From positions 1 through 15,341 of the forward strand of contig DCEE01000041.1 in the NCBI GenBank assembly GCA_002316795.1: DNA of 15,341 bases, written 5' to 3'. Positions 1 to 6,396 of the stretch are shown here, in pieces. The notes beneath the pieces are model-generated. The model worked only from the letters and a program-made list of their open reading frames with translations. It made no database searches and had not been told where the DNA came from. The DNA comes from Synergistaceae bacterium UBA1037. GTDB lineage: Bacteria > Synergistota > Synergistia > Synergistales > Synergistaceae. A program made the translations under genes and the position numbers. Position 1 is the first letter of the stretch, and the number at the start of each line of letters is the position of its first letter.

Positions 1-224
1 TAGACGAGATCCGCGAATGGATCGCACGCGGTTATGACACCTTTGATGAACTCAAGAGGGAACTCCGCGTAGGCATGGGACCCTGCCAGGGCAGAGGCTG
101 CCGCGACATAATCCTCCGCGAGCTCTCAAAGGCTACAGGCAAACCAATATCAGAACTTGATCCCGGAACCATCAGGCCTCCGGTGAAACCAATTAAACTC
201 GGACTTCTTGCCGAGGATGAGTAG
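1..224 (+). CDS. BFD-like [2Fe-2S]-binding protein, 3' part only
   Basis: The reading frame is open from the window edge (first full codon at base 3) to the TAG at 222-224, giving 73 residues. It contains a helix-rich stretch followed by MGPCQGRGC, the second half of the Cys pattern of bacterioferritin-associated-ferredoxin-like (Fer2_BFD) domains; the two N-terminal cysteines would lie upstream of the window. In this family such domains bind a [2Fe-2S] cluster and act as a small electron-transfer subunit, or as the C-terminal domain of an FAD/NAD-linked subunit, in amine, imino-acid, sarcosine or opine dehydrogenases. The stop lies within the ribosome binding site of the next gene, a DAO-type FAD oxidoreductase, so the two are almost certainly one operon and one complex. 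Whether this is a free small protein or the end of a larger subunit cannot be seen. Confidence 0.85.
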   Translation, partial: DEIREWIARGYDTFDELKRELRVGMGPCQGRGCRDIILRELSKATGKPISELDPGTIRPPVKPIKLGLLAEDE

Positions 225-228
225 GAGG
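223..228 (+). promoter_or_regulatory. Shine-Dalgarno AGGAGG deciding the start of the FAD oxidoreductase
   Basis: A perfect AGGAGG overlaps the stop of the upstream gene. It also overlaps the GTG at 228, so that codon cannot be the start. ATG 234 lies 5 bases and ATG 237 lies 8 bases downstream; either is possible. Confidence 0.7.
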
Positions 229-233
229 TGCGT

Positions 234-1385
234 ATGATGGATTTTCCGAAAACAGCTGATGTAGTAATAATTGGCGGAGGAGTAGTCGGAACAGCTACTG
301 CATATTACCTTGCAAAATCAGGAAGAAAGAATGTCGTCCTGATAGAGAAAAACACCGTATGCTCCGGTTCGACCGGCCGCTGCGGAGCAGGCATCCGCGC
401 ACAGTGGGGCCTTGAGCTCAACTGCAGGATGGCTCTGGCATGCCTTGATACCTTCGAGCAACTTGATGAAGAACTTGGGCTGCCCACAGGCCTAAACCAG
501 GGCGGATACCTTCTCGTTGCATATAAGGACAAAGAATGGGCCCAGTTCAAAAAGAACGTGGAACTTCAGCACAGCCTGGGGATCAAGACCGAGATTTTCA
601 CAGATGTCAAAAGGGCACAGGAGATTTGCCCCGGAGTGGCTGTAGATGACGCACTTGGATTCACCTTCTATCAGAGGGACGGACATGCCGACCCCTTCCT
701 TACCACATTCGCCTTCCAGGAAGCGGCGAAGCGCTACGGAGCAAAATTTTACAAGTTCACTGAAGTCAAGGGACTCAAGGTCGAAGCTGGCAGGATCAAA
801 GCGGTCGAGACGACTCGCGGCACGATCGAATGCGGACAGGTCATCAACTGCGCGGGCTCATGGGCACAGGATATCGCCAAGATGGCGGGCATCAAGCTCC
901 CCAACTGGGCAGAGCGTCACGAGATCCTCATCACCGAACCCGTAGATCCGGGCGTATGCCCCCCGATGCTTATGAGCTTCAGCGGCAACTACTACATCCA
1001 GCAGCGTCCCCACGGTTCGATCATCGCAGGCGAAAGCCCCGCACATGAACCTCTGCTTGGATACACATCAACGGCCCATTCAGTAGCAAGCATCGCGAAG
1101 ACGATAGTCAAGATGCTTCCGAGAGCAAAGGACATCCGCGTGGTACGCCAGTGGGCTGGATACTACGACATGACCCCGGATGCGGCACCTATACTTGGCG
1201 AGACCGATGTCAAGGAATTCTGGCATGCTACAGGCTTCTCCGGTCACGGCTTCATGCTCGGGCCGGTAGCAGGCCAGATCATGACGGCTCTCCTCAACGG
1301 CGACAAACCGCCGATCGACCCGACTATAATGGATTACCGCCGGTTCGAGCGCGGAGAACGCATAGTTGAGCCGAACGTAGTTTAG
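234..1385 (+). CDS. DAO-family FAD-dependent oxidoreductase (imino-acid/sarcosine-type dehydrogenase subunit)
   Basis: The protein is about 383 aa, normal for a DAO-family beta subunit. The N-terminus carries the FAD dinucleotide-binding motif GGGVVGTATAYYLA (residues 14-27), followed by CSGSTGRCGAGIR, the flavin-contacting loop of this family. Near the C-terminus are RQWAGYYDMTPDAAPILG and GFSGHGFMLGP, hallmark segments of sarcosine oxidase beta and D-hydroxyproline/proline dehydrogenase-like enzymes. There is no signal peptide or membrane segment, so it should be cytoplasmic. Known relatives oxidise secondary amines or D-/imino acids and pass electrons to partner FAD and [2Fe-2S] subunits. 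The BFD-like protein directly upstream fits that arrangement. The substrate cannot be fixed; an N-methylglycine, proline-type or opine substrate are all possible. A strong terminator follows at once, so this is the last gene of its operon. Confidence 0.88.
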   Translation: MMDFPKTADVVIIGGGVVGTATAYYLAKSGRKNVVLIEKNTVCSGSTGRCGAGIRAQWGLELNCRMALACLDTFEQLDEELGLPTGLNQGGYLLVAYKDKEWAQFKKNVELQHSLGIKTEIFTDVKRAQEICPGVAVDDALGFTFYQRDGHADPFLTTFAFQEAAKRYGAKFYKFTEVKGLKVEAGRIKAVETTRGTIECGQVINCAGSWAQDIAKMAGIKLPNWAERHEILITEPVDPGVCPPMLMSFSGNYYIQQRPHGSIIAGESPAHEPLLGYTSTAHSVASIAKTIVKMLPRAKDIRVVRQWAGYYDMTPDAAPILGETDVKEFWHATGFSGHGFMLGPVAGQIMTALLNGDKPPIDPTIMDYRRFERGERIVEPNVV

Positions 1386-1409
1386 AAAAGAACAAAGGAA
1401 CACCTTTCG

Positions 1410-1436
1410 GGGCGGGTCGGCAGACCCGCCCTTTTT
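1410..1436 (+). terminator. Rho-independent terminator after the FAD oxidoreductase
   Basis: GGGCGGGT (1410-1417) pairs with ACCCGCCC (1424-1431) as an 8-bp GC-rich stem, with one further possible C-G pair. The loop is short and TTTTT (1432-1436) follows directly. It lies 25 bases after the stop codon. Confidence 0.92.
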
Positions 1437-1481
1437 CATATTCAGATATCCCTTCTTAAAAATCAGAGGGAACAGATAGCC

Positions 1482-1487
1482 TATAAT
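1482..1487 (+). promoter_or_regulatory. Possible -10 element for the MBL-fold gene
   Basis: A perfect TATAAT lies 20 bases upstream of the start codon and downstream of the previous operon's terminator. No good -35 hexamer is seen at 16-18 bases, so this is only a candidate. Confidence 0.4.
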
Positions 1488-1506
1488 CAGCATGAGGTGA
1501 GGATCA

Positions 1507-2391
1507 ATGGAATTCAATAATATAAAGGGGAATACCTGGATGGCTTGCGGACCTGTCAACATAGGGGCCTATGTAAAAGAAGGAGAGGCCGTCCTTATCG
1601 ACAGCGGCAACGACTCCTCCTCCGGAAGGAAGATACTGCGCCTTGCTGAAGAGAAGGGCTGGAAGATCCGTCTGATAATAAACACCCATTTCCACGCCGA
1701 CCATGTCGGGGGCAACGCATTCATACAAAAGAGGACCGGATGCGCGATCGCAGCCTCCGCAAAGGAGGCGCCTTTCATTAATATGCCTGAGATGGAGCCG
1801 GAGATACTTTGGTCGGGAAGGGCACCAAAGGCGATCTGCAATAAATTTCTCCAGGCGGAGCCCTCAAAAGTGACACTTACGGCAGAGCCGGATACCGTTA
1901 TCGAAGTATGGGGGCTCAGGATCGTCCCCCTTTACGGCCATGCTCACGGGCAGATCGGCGTGCTTACGCCTGACGGTGTCCTTTTTACAGCGGATTCAGT
2001 CATATCCGGGCGTATACTGAGCAAGTACGGCATCCCCTTCACCGCAGATTACGGCAGCGCCATGGAGACCTTTGACATGCTTGAGAGCTTCAGTGCAGAC
2101 TATTTTATCCCTTCGCACGGAGACATATGCGAAGACATCGTTCCTGTCACAGAAGCCAACAGAAAATGCCTGAACGCACTGAGGGAAGAGATACTTGAAA
2201 TATGTTCAGAGCCTTCCACAAGAGATGGGATAGTCGGAAAGCTCGCTCAAAGGCATGGACTTGACATGAATCTGTCGCAGTATGTCCTCATACAGAGCAC
2301 CGTGGCAGCGATCCTTTCGCCTCTTATCGATTCGGGCGAACTCCTCTGTTCATTCGAAAACGGGACTCTCTCACTGGAAAGCAGGCATTGA
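1507..2391 (+). CDS. Metallo-beta-lactamase-fold hydrolase
   Basis: The protein is 294 aa with the MBL metal-binding signature THFHADH (residues 60-66; ligands H61, H63, D65, H66). The further ligands expected of a two-metal site follow: H145 in LYGHAHGQ, D163 in TADS and H204 in IPSHGD. The first ~210 residues form the catalytic domain. The remaining ~80 residues look like a small winged-helix extension (an EILEIC helix, then VAAILSPLIDSGELL and a short hairpin), an arrangement known in several MBL hydrolases of the lactamase-B2/glyoxalase II-like group. Typical activities are thioester, lactone or phosphoester hydrolysis; the substrate is not predictable. No signal peptide is seen. The start ATG is preceded by GAGGTGAGG about 5 bases away. 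It lies 87 bases ahead of the exporter gene on the same strand and may or may not be cotranscribed with it. Confidence 0.9.
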   Translation: MEFNNIKGNTWMACGPVNIGAYVKEGEAVLIDSGNDSSSGRKILRLAEEKGWKIRLIINTHFHADHVGGNAFIQKRTGCAIAASAKEAPFINMPEMEPEILWSGRAPKAICNKFLQAEPSKVTLTAEPDTVIEVWGLRIVPLYGHAHGQIGVLTPDGVLFTADSVISGRILSKYGIPFTADYGSAMETFDMLESFSADYFIPSHGDICEDIVPVTEANRKCLNALREEILEICSEPSTRDGIVGKLAQRHGLDMNLSQYVLIQSTVAAILSPLIDSGELLCSFENGTLSLESRH

Positions 2392-2438
2392 TCTCTCCGG
2401 ATCGGACTTTTATCCTTTAGTTTTTTAAAGTAAAGGGT

Positions 2439-2444
2439 TAAAAT
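2439..2444 (+). promoter_or_regulatory. Weak candidate -10 (TAAAAT) upstream of the EamA exporter
   Basis: TAAAAT lies in an AT-rich stretch 35 bases before the GTG start. The upstream T-rich region has no clear -35. The gap after the MBL-fold gene holds only short AT-rich inverted repeats and no convincing terminator, so readthrough from that gene is equally possible. Confidence 0.25.
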
Positions 2445-2478
2445 AGGGACCGTGCTTACTTGTTAGGAGGCTTTTCTA

Positions 2479-3390
2479 GTGGACAGGAACAGGCTTTATA
2501 TGCTTCTGGGCGATCTTGGGATACTGCTTGTCGCCCTGATATGGGGAACAACAAACGTTGTCATAAGGGACGCACTCGAAGGGATCACCCCGCTCTGGTT
2601 CTGCGGATTGCGTTTTGCGATAGCCTGGGCGACAGTGATGATATTTTTCGGAAAAAAAGCATTTCTCCTGCCTCGGGAGATGCGGCTGAAGAGCACTCTT
2701 GTCGGGATGGTCTTCATCTGCGCTTACCTCTGCGGGGCCGTAGGCCTGCTTTACACTACCGCAGGCAACCAGTCCTTTATAATTTCCATGTCAGTGGTCC
2801 TGGTGCCGCTCTCCGTCTGGATCATCACAAAAAAATTCCCAGGCTGGCATGTGGTACTCTCTGTATTGCTCTGCACTGCCGGCATGGTAGGCCTTATGCT
2901 TGACGTGGACCTCTCGGTCAATCTCGGAGACCTGTTAAGTTTTGCTTCATGCGTTTTTGTTACGATATACATACTGCTTGTTCAGAAGTACGTGAGGGGC
3001 GTTGATCCATACGCGCTGACGTGCTGGCAGGCTTTCGGAGGAATGCTCCTGGCAGTGGCTGCCGCAGCAATATTCGAGCCCTTTCCCGCACATATCCCTC
3101 TCAAGGCATGGCTGGCCCTTATCCACACCGGTACCATAGGCTTCGCACTGACGCTTGTAATACAGACTGTTGCCCAAAAATATACGAATGCCACACATGT
3201 GGCCATTCTGCTCTCCACTTCCGGGGTATTCGGCTCTGTGGCCGGAGTGATGTTCATAGGCGAACCGATGACGTTCAGAATATTCATAGCTTCGGCTATG
3301 ATATTGGCAGGGGTCATGATCGTGGAAGCACTCCCGGCCCTCAGAAAAAAGTACAGGGAGAACGGCGCAAAGGGCGGACAGCTTACCTGA
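2479..3390 (+). CDS. DMT-superfamily (EamA) transporter
   Basis: The protein is 303 aa and strongly hydrophobic, with ten predicted membrane segments near residues 12-29, 38-57, 74-93, 100-116, 124-141, 151-168, 181-198, 210-228, 240-260 and 268-286. This is the classic two-repeat EamA layout of five helices each. GEPMT at 261-265 matches the conserved glutamate/proline element before the last helix of EamA proteins, and IWGTTNVVIRDAL near the start matches the typical W-G-x-N start of repeat 1. Family members export amino acids, metabolites or drugs across the inner membrane; the substrate here is unknown. The start is GTG, supported by a perfect AGGAGG (2465-2470) 8 bases upstream. The 3' end overlaps the convergent regulator gene by 8 bases. 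Confidence 0.92.
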   Translation: MDRNRLYMLLGDLGILLVALIWGTTNVVIRDALEGITPLWFCGLRFAIAWATVMIFFGKKAFLLPREMRLKSTLVGMVFICAYLCGAVGLLYTTAGNQSFIISMSVVLVPLSVWIITKKFPGWHVVLSVLLCTAGMVGLMLDVDLSVNLGDLLSFASCVFVTIYILLVQKYVRGVDPYALTCWQAFGGMLLAVAAAAIFEPFPAHIPLKAWLALIHTGTIGFALTLVIQTVAQKYTNATHVAILLSTSGVFGSVAGVMFIGEPMTFRIFIASAMILAGVMIVEALPALRKKYRENGAKGGQLT

Positions 3391-4753
3391 TGTGTTCCTT
3401 CCAGGCCGAGCAGAGCGCCTGAACGGCCGGCCTGATAGATCCGCACGGTATTGCTGAAAAAGAGAGGTTGGCCGTAAGAAGCCCCTCTTCGGCAGAACAG
3501 GATATCTGATCTACGGCTATCCCTTCTGAATGTGCCGCCGCTGAAAGCTCTTCCGGAGCAGACTTCGATCCGAAAGTTACAGCTACGCAGAGGGAAGTCT
3601 CAAGAAGCTCGTACCGGACCTTCTCTTCAAAGGCTTCGCCGATAATTCTCAGCATCTCCCTGCTCTTGATCTGATACGCCTTTCTGCTTCTCCTTATATG
3701 CTTTTCAAGGTGTCCGTCATTAATGTAATTCGCAAGGGCAAGTTGTTCTATCTTGCTGGAGGTCTGGTCGTAAAGTGAACTTTTTATGCCCGCCCTCTCC
3801 GCAAGGCCGCCGGGTATGACCATGTAGGCAATACGGACTGAGGGAAGGAGAAGCCTTGAAAAGCTTCCAATATATATGACTCTTTCGGGAGAAGCTCCCT
3901 GGAGTGAAGGGACCGATCGGGAAAAATAGCGCAGCTCGCCGTTGTAGTCATCCTCGAGTATGTATGAATCGTCATATTCAGCCCAGTCGAGGAGCTCTTT
4001 CCGTCTTCTGGAAATTTGTGAAAGGGGCATCCGGGGCCGATTGGATGTGATATCCGCAAAAAGGTCGTAATTCCCCTCTCTGAGGCGCACGCCGGGCATT
4101 TCCCCCACGTTTCCTATGTACTCAACTTTCCAGCCGAAGTCACGGAATATCCGTTCCCCACGGGCATATCCCGGCCGTTCCGCAGCGACGACTCCCGCAT
4201 TTCCGGCCATCCGGCAAAGTTCTGTCAACAGCTGCTGAGTCCCTGAGGCTATAACGATACGGTCTGACGACGCCTTGACTTTTCGCGCCTCAAAACAGTA
4301 TCTGACCAGAGCATCCCTGAGTTCGCGCTCACCTTGAGGATCTCCCGCCGAAATTATCTTTTCCTGCATATTCAGGGCTGCGCGGAGGTGCTTTCTCCAA
4401 ACCGGAATATCTGCAGTATCTGAATCTATCCCCGTACTGCAGAGGTCATATTTCACACTTTGCTTCGGTGCCGGCTCCCGGACCTCCTCCCGCACGGCCT
4501 CTCCGGACCTTTTGAGCGCGAAGTATCCGCTTTTGGGCCTGCTTTCGATGCGGCCGTCGAGCTGAAGGTGTATGTAAGCGTTTTCGACCGGAGAACGGCT
4601 TACGCCAAGCGAATCAGAGAGTTCGCGAACAGAGGGCAGCCGTTCGGAAGCGCCTATCATTCCTCTCCCGATCGCTTCAGCTACCCCCTCGTATATCTGC
4701 TTCCACATCGGGATACCAGAATCGCTCTCAATGGAAATGAAATCGCATATCAA
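3383..4753 (-). CDS. pdxR: MocR-family transcriptional regulator, PdxR-like, with Arg at the Schiff-base lysine position
   Basis: From TTG 4753 the protein is 456 aa, the usual MocR length. Residues ~10-75 form a GntR-type winged helix (MWKQIYEGVAEAI, LPSVRELSDSLGVSRSPVENAY, GRIESRPKSGYF). From ~110 on it is a fold-type I aminotransferase domain, with SGTQQLL, ERPGY and EDDYNGELRY; the second Asp of EDDY should contact the pyridine nitrogen. The expected PLP-lysine motif (family form GTFSK.L.P..R) reads GSFSRLLLPSVRIAY, with Arg (AGG, bases 3854-3856) in place of Lys. The gene is divergent from pdxST, the known arrangement for PdxR activators of PLP synthesis, which supports the symbol; other MocR roles remain possible. 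GGAGG at 4762-4766 favours TTG 4753; the longer frame begins at TTG 4768, inside that ribosome binding site. Confidence 0.88.
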   Translation of the reverse strand: MICDFISIESDSGIPMWKQIYEGVAEAIGRGMIGASERLPSVRELSDSLGVSRSPVENAYIHLQLDGRIESRPKSGYFALKRSGEAVREEVREPAPKQSVKYDLCSTGIDSDTADIPVWRKHLRAALNMQEKIISAGDPQGERELRDALVRYCFEARKVKASSDRIVIASGTQQLLTELCRMAGNAGVVAAERPGYARGERIFRDFGWKVEYIGNVGEMPGVRLREGNYDLFADITSNRPRMPLSQISRRRKELLDWAEYDDSYILEDDYNGELRYFSRSVPSLQGASPERVIYIGSFSRLLLPSVRIAYMVIPGGLAERAGIKSSLYDQTSSKIEQLALANYINDGHLEKHIRRSRKAYQIKSREMLRIIGEAFEEKVRYELLETSLCVAVTFGSKSAPEELSAAAHSEGIAVDQISCSAEEGLLTANLSFSAIPCGSIRPAVQALCSAWKEHIR

Positions 4754-4761
4754 TGCAAAAG

Positions 4762-4766
4762 CCTCC
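4762..4766 (-). promoter_or_regulatory. Shine-Dalgarno GGAGG deciding the MocR start
   Basis: On the minus strand GGAGG is followed, after 8 bases, by TTG at 4753. The TTG at 4768 touches this element and so cannot use it. The resulting N-terminus (MICDFISIE) also resembles that of other MocR proteins. Confidence 0.6.
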
Positions 4767-4785
4767 AATCTGTCATGTTAAAAAT

Positions 4786-4815
4786 AATATGATCTGTACA
4801 TTGTTTAAATGACAA
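4786..4815 (-). promoter_or_regulatory. Candidate promoter of the MocR regulator
   Basis: On the minus strand TTGTCA (4810-4815) and CATATT (4786-4791) are separated by 18 bases. The element overlaps the predicted pdxST promoter on the other strand, as expected if one protein controls both genes. Confidence 0.4.
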
Positions 4816-4816
4816 T
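4800..4816. promoter_or_regulatory. Candidate operator in the mocR-pdxS intergenic region
   Basis: A 5-bp inverted repeat, ATTGT (4800-4804) and ACAAT (4812-4816) with a 7-base spacer, covers the -35 elements predicted on both strands. A second, wider pair is TGTCAT (4771-4776) and ATGACA (4809-4814). The position suits autoregulation and pdxST control; binding itself is inferred. Confidence 0.3.
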
Positions 4817-4829
4817 TGAGACATATAAA
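4801..4829 (+). promoter_or_regulatory. Candidate pdxST promoter
   Basis: TTGTTT (4801-4806) and TATAAA (4824-4829) are separated by exactly 17 bases. They lie 44 bases upstream of the pdxS start codon, in the intergenic region shared with the divergent regulator. Confidence 0.5.
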
Positions 4830-4872
4830 TAATAGAACATCATCAGAATATCCACAAGGAGGAATTGTCACC

Positions 4873-5751
4873 ATGATCACAAGCGAACAGGTAAAGCTGA
4901 ACAGAGACCTTGCAAAAATGCTCAAGGGCGGAGTCATAATGGATGTTACGACCCCCGAACAGGCGCGCATAGCAGAAGAAGCCGGAGCGTGCGCGGTGAT
5001 GGCCCTTGAAAGGATACCCGCCGATATAAGGCAGGCAGGCGGTATCTCAAGGATGAGCGACCCCAAAATGATAAAGAACATCCAGGCCGCAGTTTCCATA
5101 CCCGTAATGGCGAAGTGCCGGATAGGCCACTTTGTTGAGGCACAGATACTGGAAGCCATCGAGATCGACTACATAGACGAGAGCGAAGTGCTGAGCCCAG
5201 CCGACGACGTCTACCACATCGACAAGACGATGTTCAGGGTGCCTTTTGTCTGCGGAGCAAGAAATCTCGGGGAAGCCCTCCGCCGCATAGCTGAAGGCGC
5301 CACCATGATAAGGACAAAGGGCGAACCCGGCACAGGCGACGTTATCCAGGCAGTCCGCCACCTGAGGGCCATGAACGCAGAGATCTCCAGGATCAGCTCA
5401 ATGCGCAGGGATGAGATATTTGAGGCCGCCAAAGAGCTTCAGGTCCCCTACGAACTTCTACTCTCTGTACATGAAGAGGGAAGACTTCCGGTAGTCAACT
5501 TTGCCGCAGGAGGTGTAGCCACTCCGGCAGATGCGTCTCTCATGATGCAGCTGGGCGCTGAAGGAGTATTCGTAGGAAGCGGGATCTTCAAGTCCGGCGA
5601 CCCGAAGAAGCGCGCCTCCGCAATAGTCAGGGCTGTGACAAACTACTTGGACCCGAAGGTCCTTGCAGAGGTGTCGGAGGACCTTGGTGAGGCGATGGTC
5701 GGCATCAACGAGAAAGAAATAGCGGTACTGATGGCGGAGCGCGGAAAATAA
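4873..5751 (+). CDS. pdxS: Pyridoxal 5'-phosphate synthase, PdxS (lyase) subunit
   Basis: The protein is 292 aa, with the conserved PdxS opening [20 protein letters not shown]. It condenses ribose 5-phosphate (or ribulose 5-phosphate), glyceraldehyde 3-phosphate and ammonia into PLP; the ammonia is channelled from PdxT. The key residues fall at the same numbers as in the Bacillus subtilis enzyme: D24 in VIMDVT, K81 in VMAKCRIGH (first Schiff-base lysine) and K149 in RTKGEPGTG (second lysine, phosphate loop). The C-terminal half has the barrel segments [12 protein letters not shown] and [15 protein letters not shown] 4873 is chosen because AAGGAGG (4856-4862) lies 10 bases upstream and the N-terminus then matches the family; an in-frame longer start at 4816 would lie within the promoter. 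pdxT follows after 2 bases. Confidence 0.98.
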   Translation: MITSEQVKLNRDLAKMLKGGVIMDVTTPEQARIAEEAGACAVMALERIPADIRQAGGISRMSDPKMIKNIQAAVSIPVMAKCRIGHFVEAQILEAIEIDYIDESEVLSPADDVYHIDKTMFRVPFVCGARNLGEALRRIAEGATMIRTKGEPGTGDVIQAVRHLRAMNAEISRISSMRRDEIFEAAKELQVPYELLLSVHEEGRLPVVNFAAGGVATPADASLMMQLGAEGVFVGSGIFKSGDPKKRASAIVRAVTNYLDPKVLAEVSEDLGEAMVGINEKEIAVLMAERGK

Positions 5752-5753
5752 GG

Positions 5754-6329
5754 ATGGGAAAAATTTTCACCGTAGGGGTAGTTGCTGTCCAGGGAGCTTT
5801 TGAGGAACACTGTTCAGCTCTTGGCAGACTTGGGGTGTCGGTCAGGGAGATACGCTCCTCCTTGGATCTTTCCCAAAATATTGACGGGCTGATCTTCCCC
5901 GGAGGAGAGAGCACCGCTCAGGGCAAACTGCTCCGGGAATCGGGGCTTTTCGATTTGATCCTGCCGCTGATAAGGGGAGGGCTTCCTGTATATGGCACAT
6001 GCGCGGGGATGGTACTCCTGGCTAAAAGGATAGAGAACGACGACAGGAAGCACTTTGCAGTAATGGATATAGCCGTAAGGCGCAATGCGTACGGAAGACA
6101 GCTGGGAAGCTTCATGACAACCGGGGATTTTGCAGGAATGGGAGATATTCCGATGTCTTTCATAAGGGCTCCCTACATATCCTCGGCAGGAAAAGATGTT
6201 GTCGTGCTTTCCTCCGAAGATGGGGCGATAACGGCGGCAAGAGAGGCCAACATGCTCGTTACATCTTTCCATCCCGAGGTCACCGATGATCTTACAGTCC
6301 ATTCCTACTTTCTTTCGATGATACCGTAG
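5754..6329 (+). CDS. pdxT: Pyridoxal 5'-phosphate synthase, PdxT (glutaminase) subunit
   Basis: The protein is 191 aa, the normal length for PdxT, a class I glutamine amidotransferase that hydrolyses glutamine and delivers ammonia to PdxS in the 12+12 PLP synthase complex. The nucleophile is C83 in YGTCAGMVLLA, and the rest of the triad is H173 and E175 in SFHPEV. The family motif FPGGEST is at 48-54 and VAVQGAFEEH near the N-terminus is typical. Its ATG lies 2 bases after the pdxS stop with only a weak AAGG in front, so translation is probably coupled to pdxS. A large hairpin follows the stop codon. Confidence 0.97.
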   Translation: MGKIFTVGVVAVQGAFEEHCSALGRLGVSVREIRSSLDLSQNIDGLIFPGGESTAQGKLLRESGLFDLILPLIRGGLPVYGTCAGMVLLAKRIENDDRKHFAVMDIAVRRNAYGRQLGSFMTTGDFAGMGDIPMSFIRAPYISSAGKDVVVLSSEDGAITAAREANMLVTSFHPEVTDDLTVHSYFLSMIP

Positions 6330-6336
6330 GATCATT

Positions 6337-6378
6337 CAAGTGAGAGGACCGTGCGTTTTCGCCCGGCCCTCTCACTTG
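6337..6378. terminator. Long hairpin between the convergent pdxT and oxidoreductase genes
   Basis: CAAGTGAGAGG (6337-6347) pairs perfectly with CCTCTCACTTG (6368-6378). Inside, after single mismatches, CCG/CGG and GCG/CGC continue the stem to a TTTT loop. There is no clear T-run on either side, so termination efficiency is uncertain. It lies in the only gap between two convergent operons and could act in both directions. Confidence 0.6.
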
Positions 6379-6396
6379 TTGCATTAATGCCTGAGG

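Noticed and set aside
1080..1562. 160-aa minus-strand frame spanning the terminator after the FAD oxidoreductase
   Set aside because: It runs through a strong terminator and the 5' end of the MBL-fold gene and has no recognisable domain.
2982..3446. 154-aa minus-strand frame across the exporter tail and regulator tail
   Set aside because: Antisense to membrane segments of the EamA protein, with repetitive Ala/Pro/Ser content and no ribosome binding site noted.
5814..6335. 173-aa open frame on the minus strand across pdxT
   Set aside because: It is fully antisense to a textbook PdxT with intact catalytic residues and shows no family motifs; it is a shadow frame.
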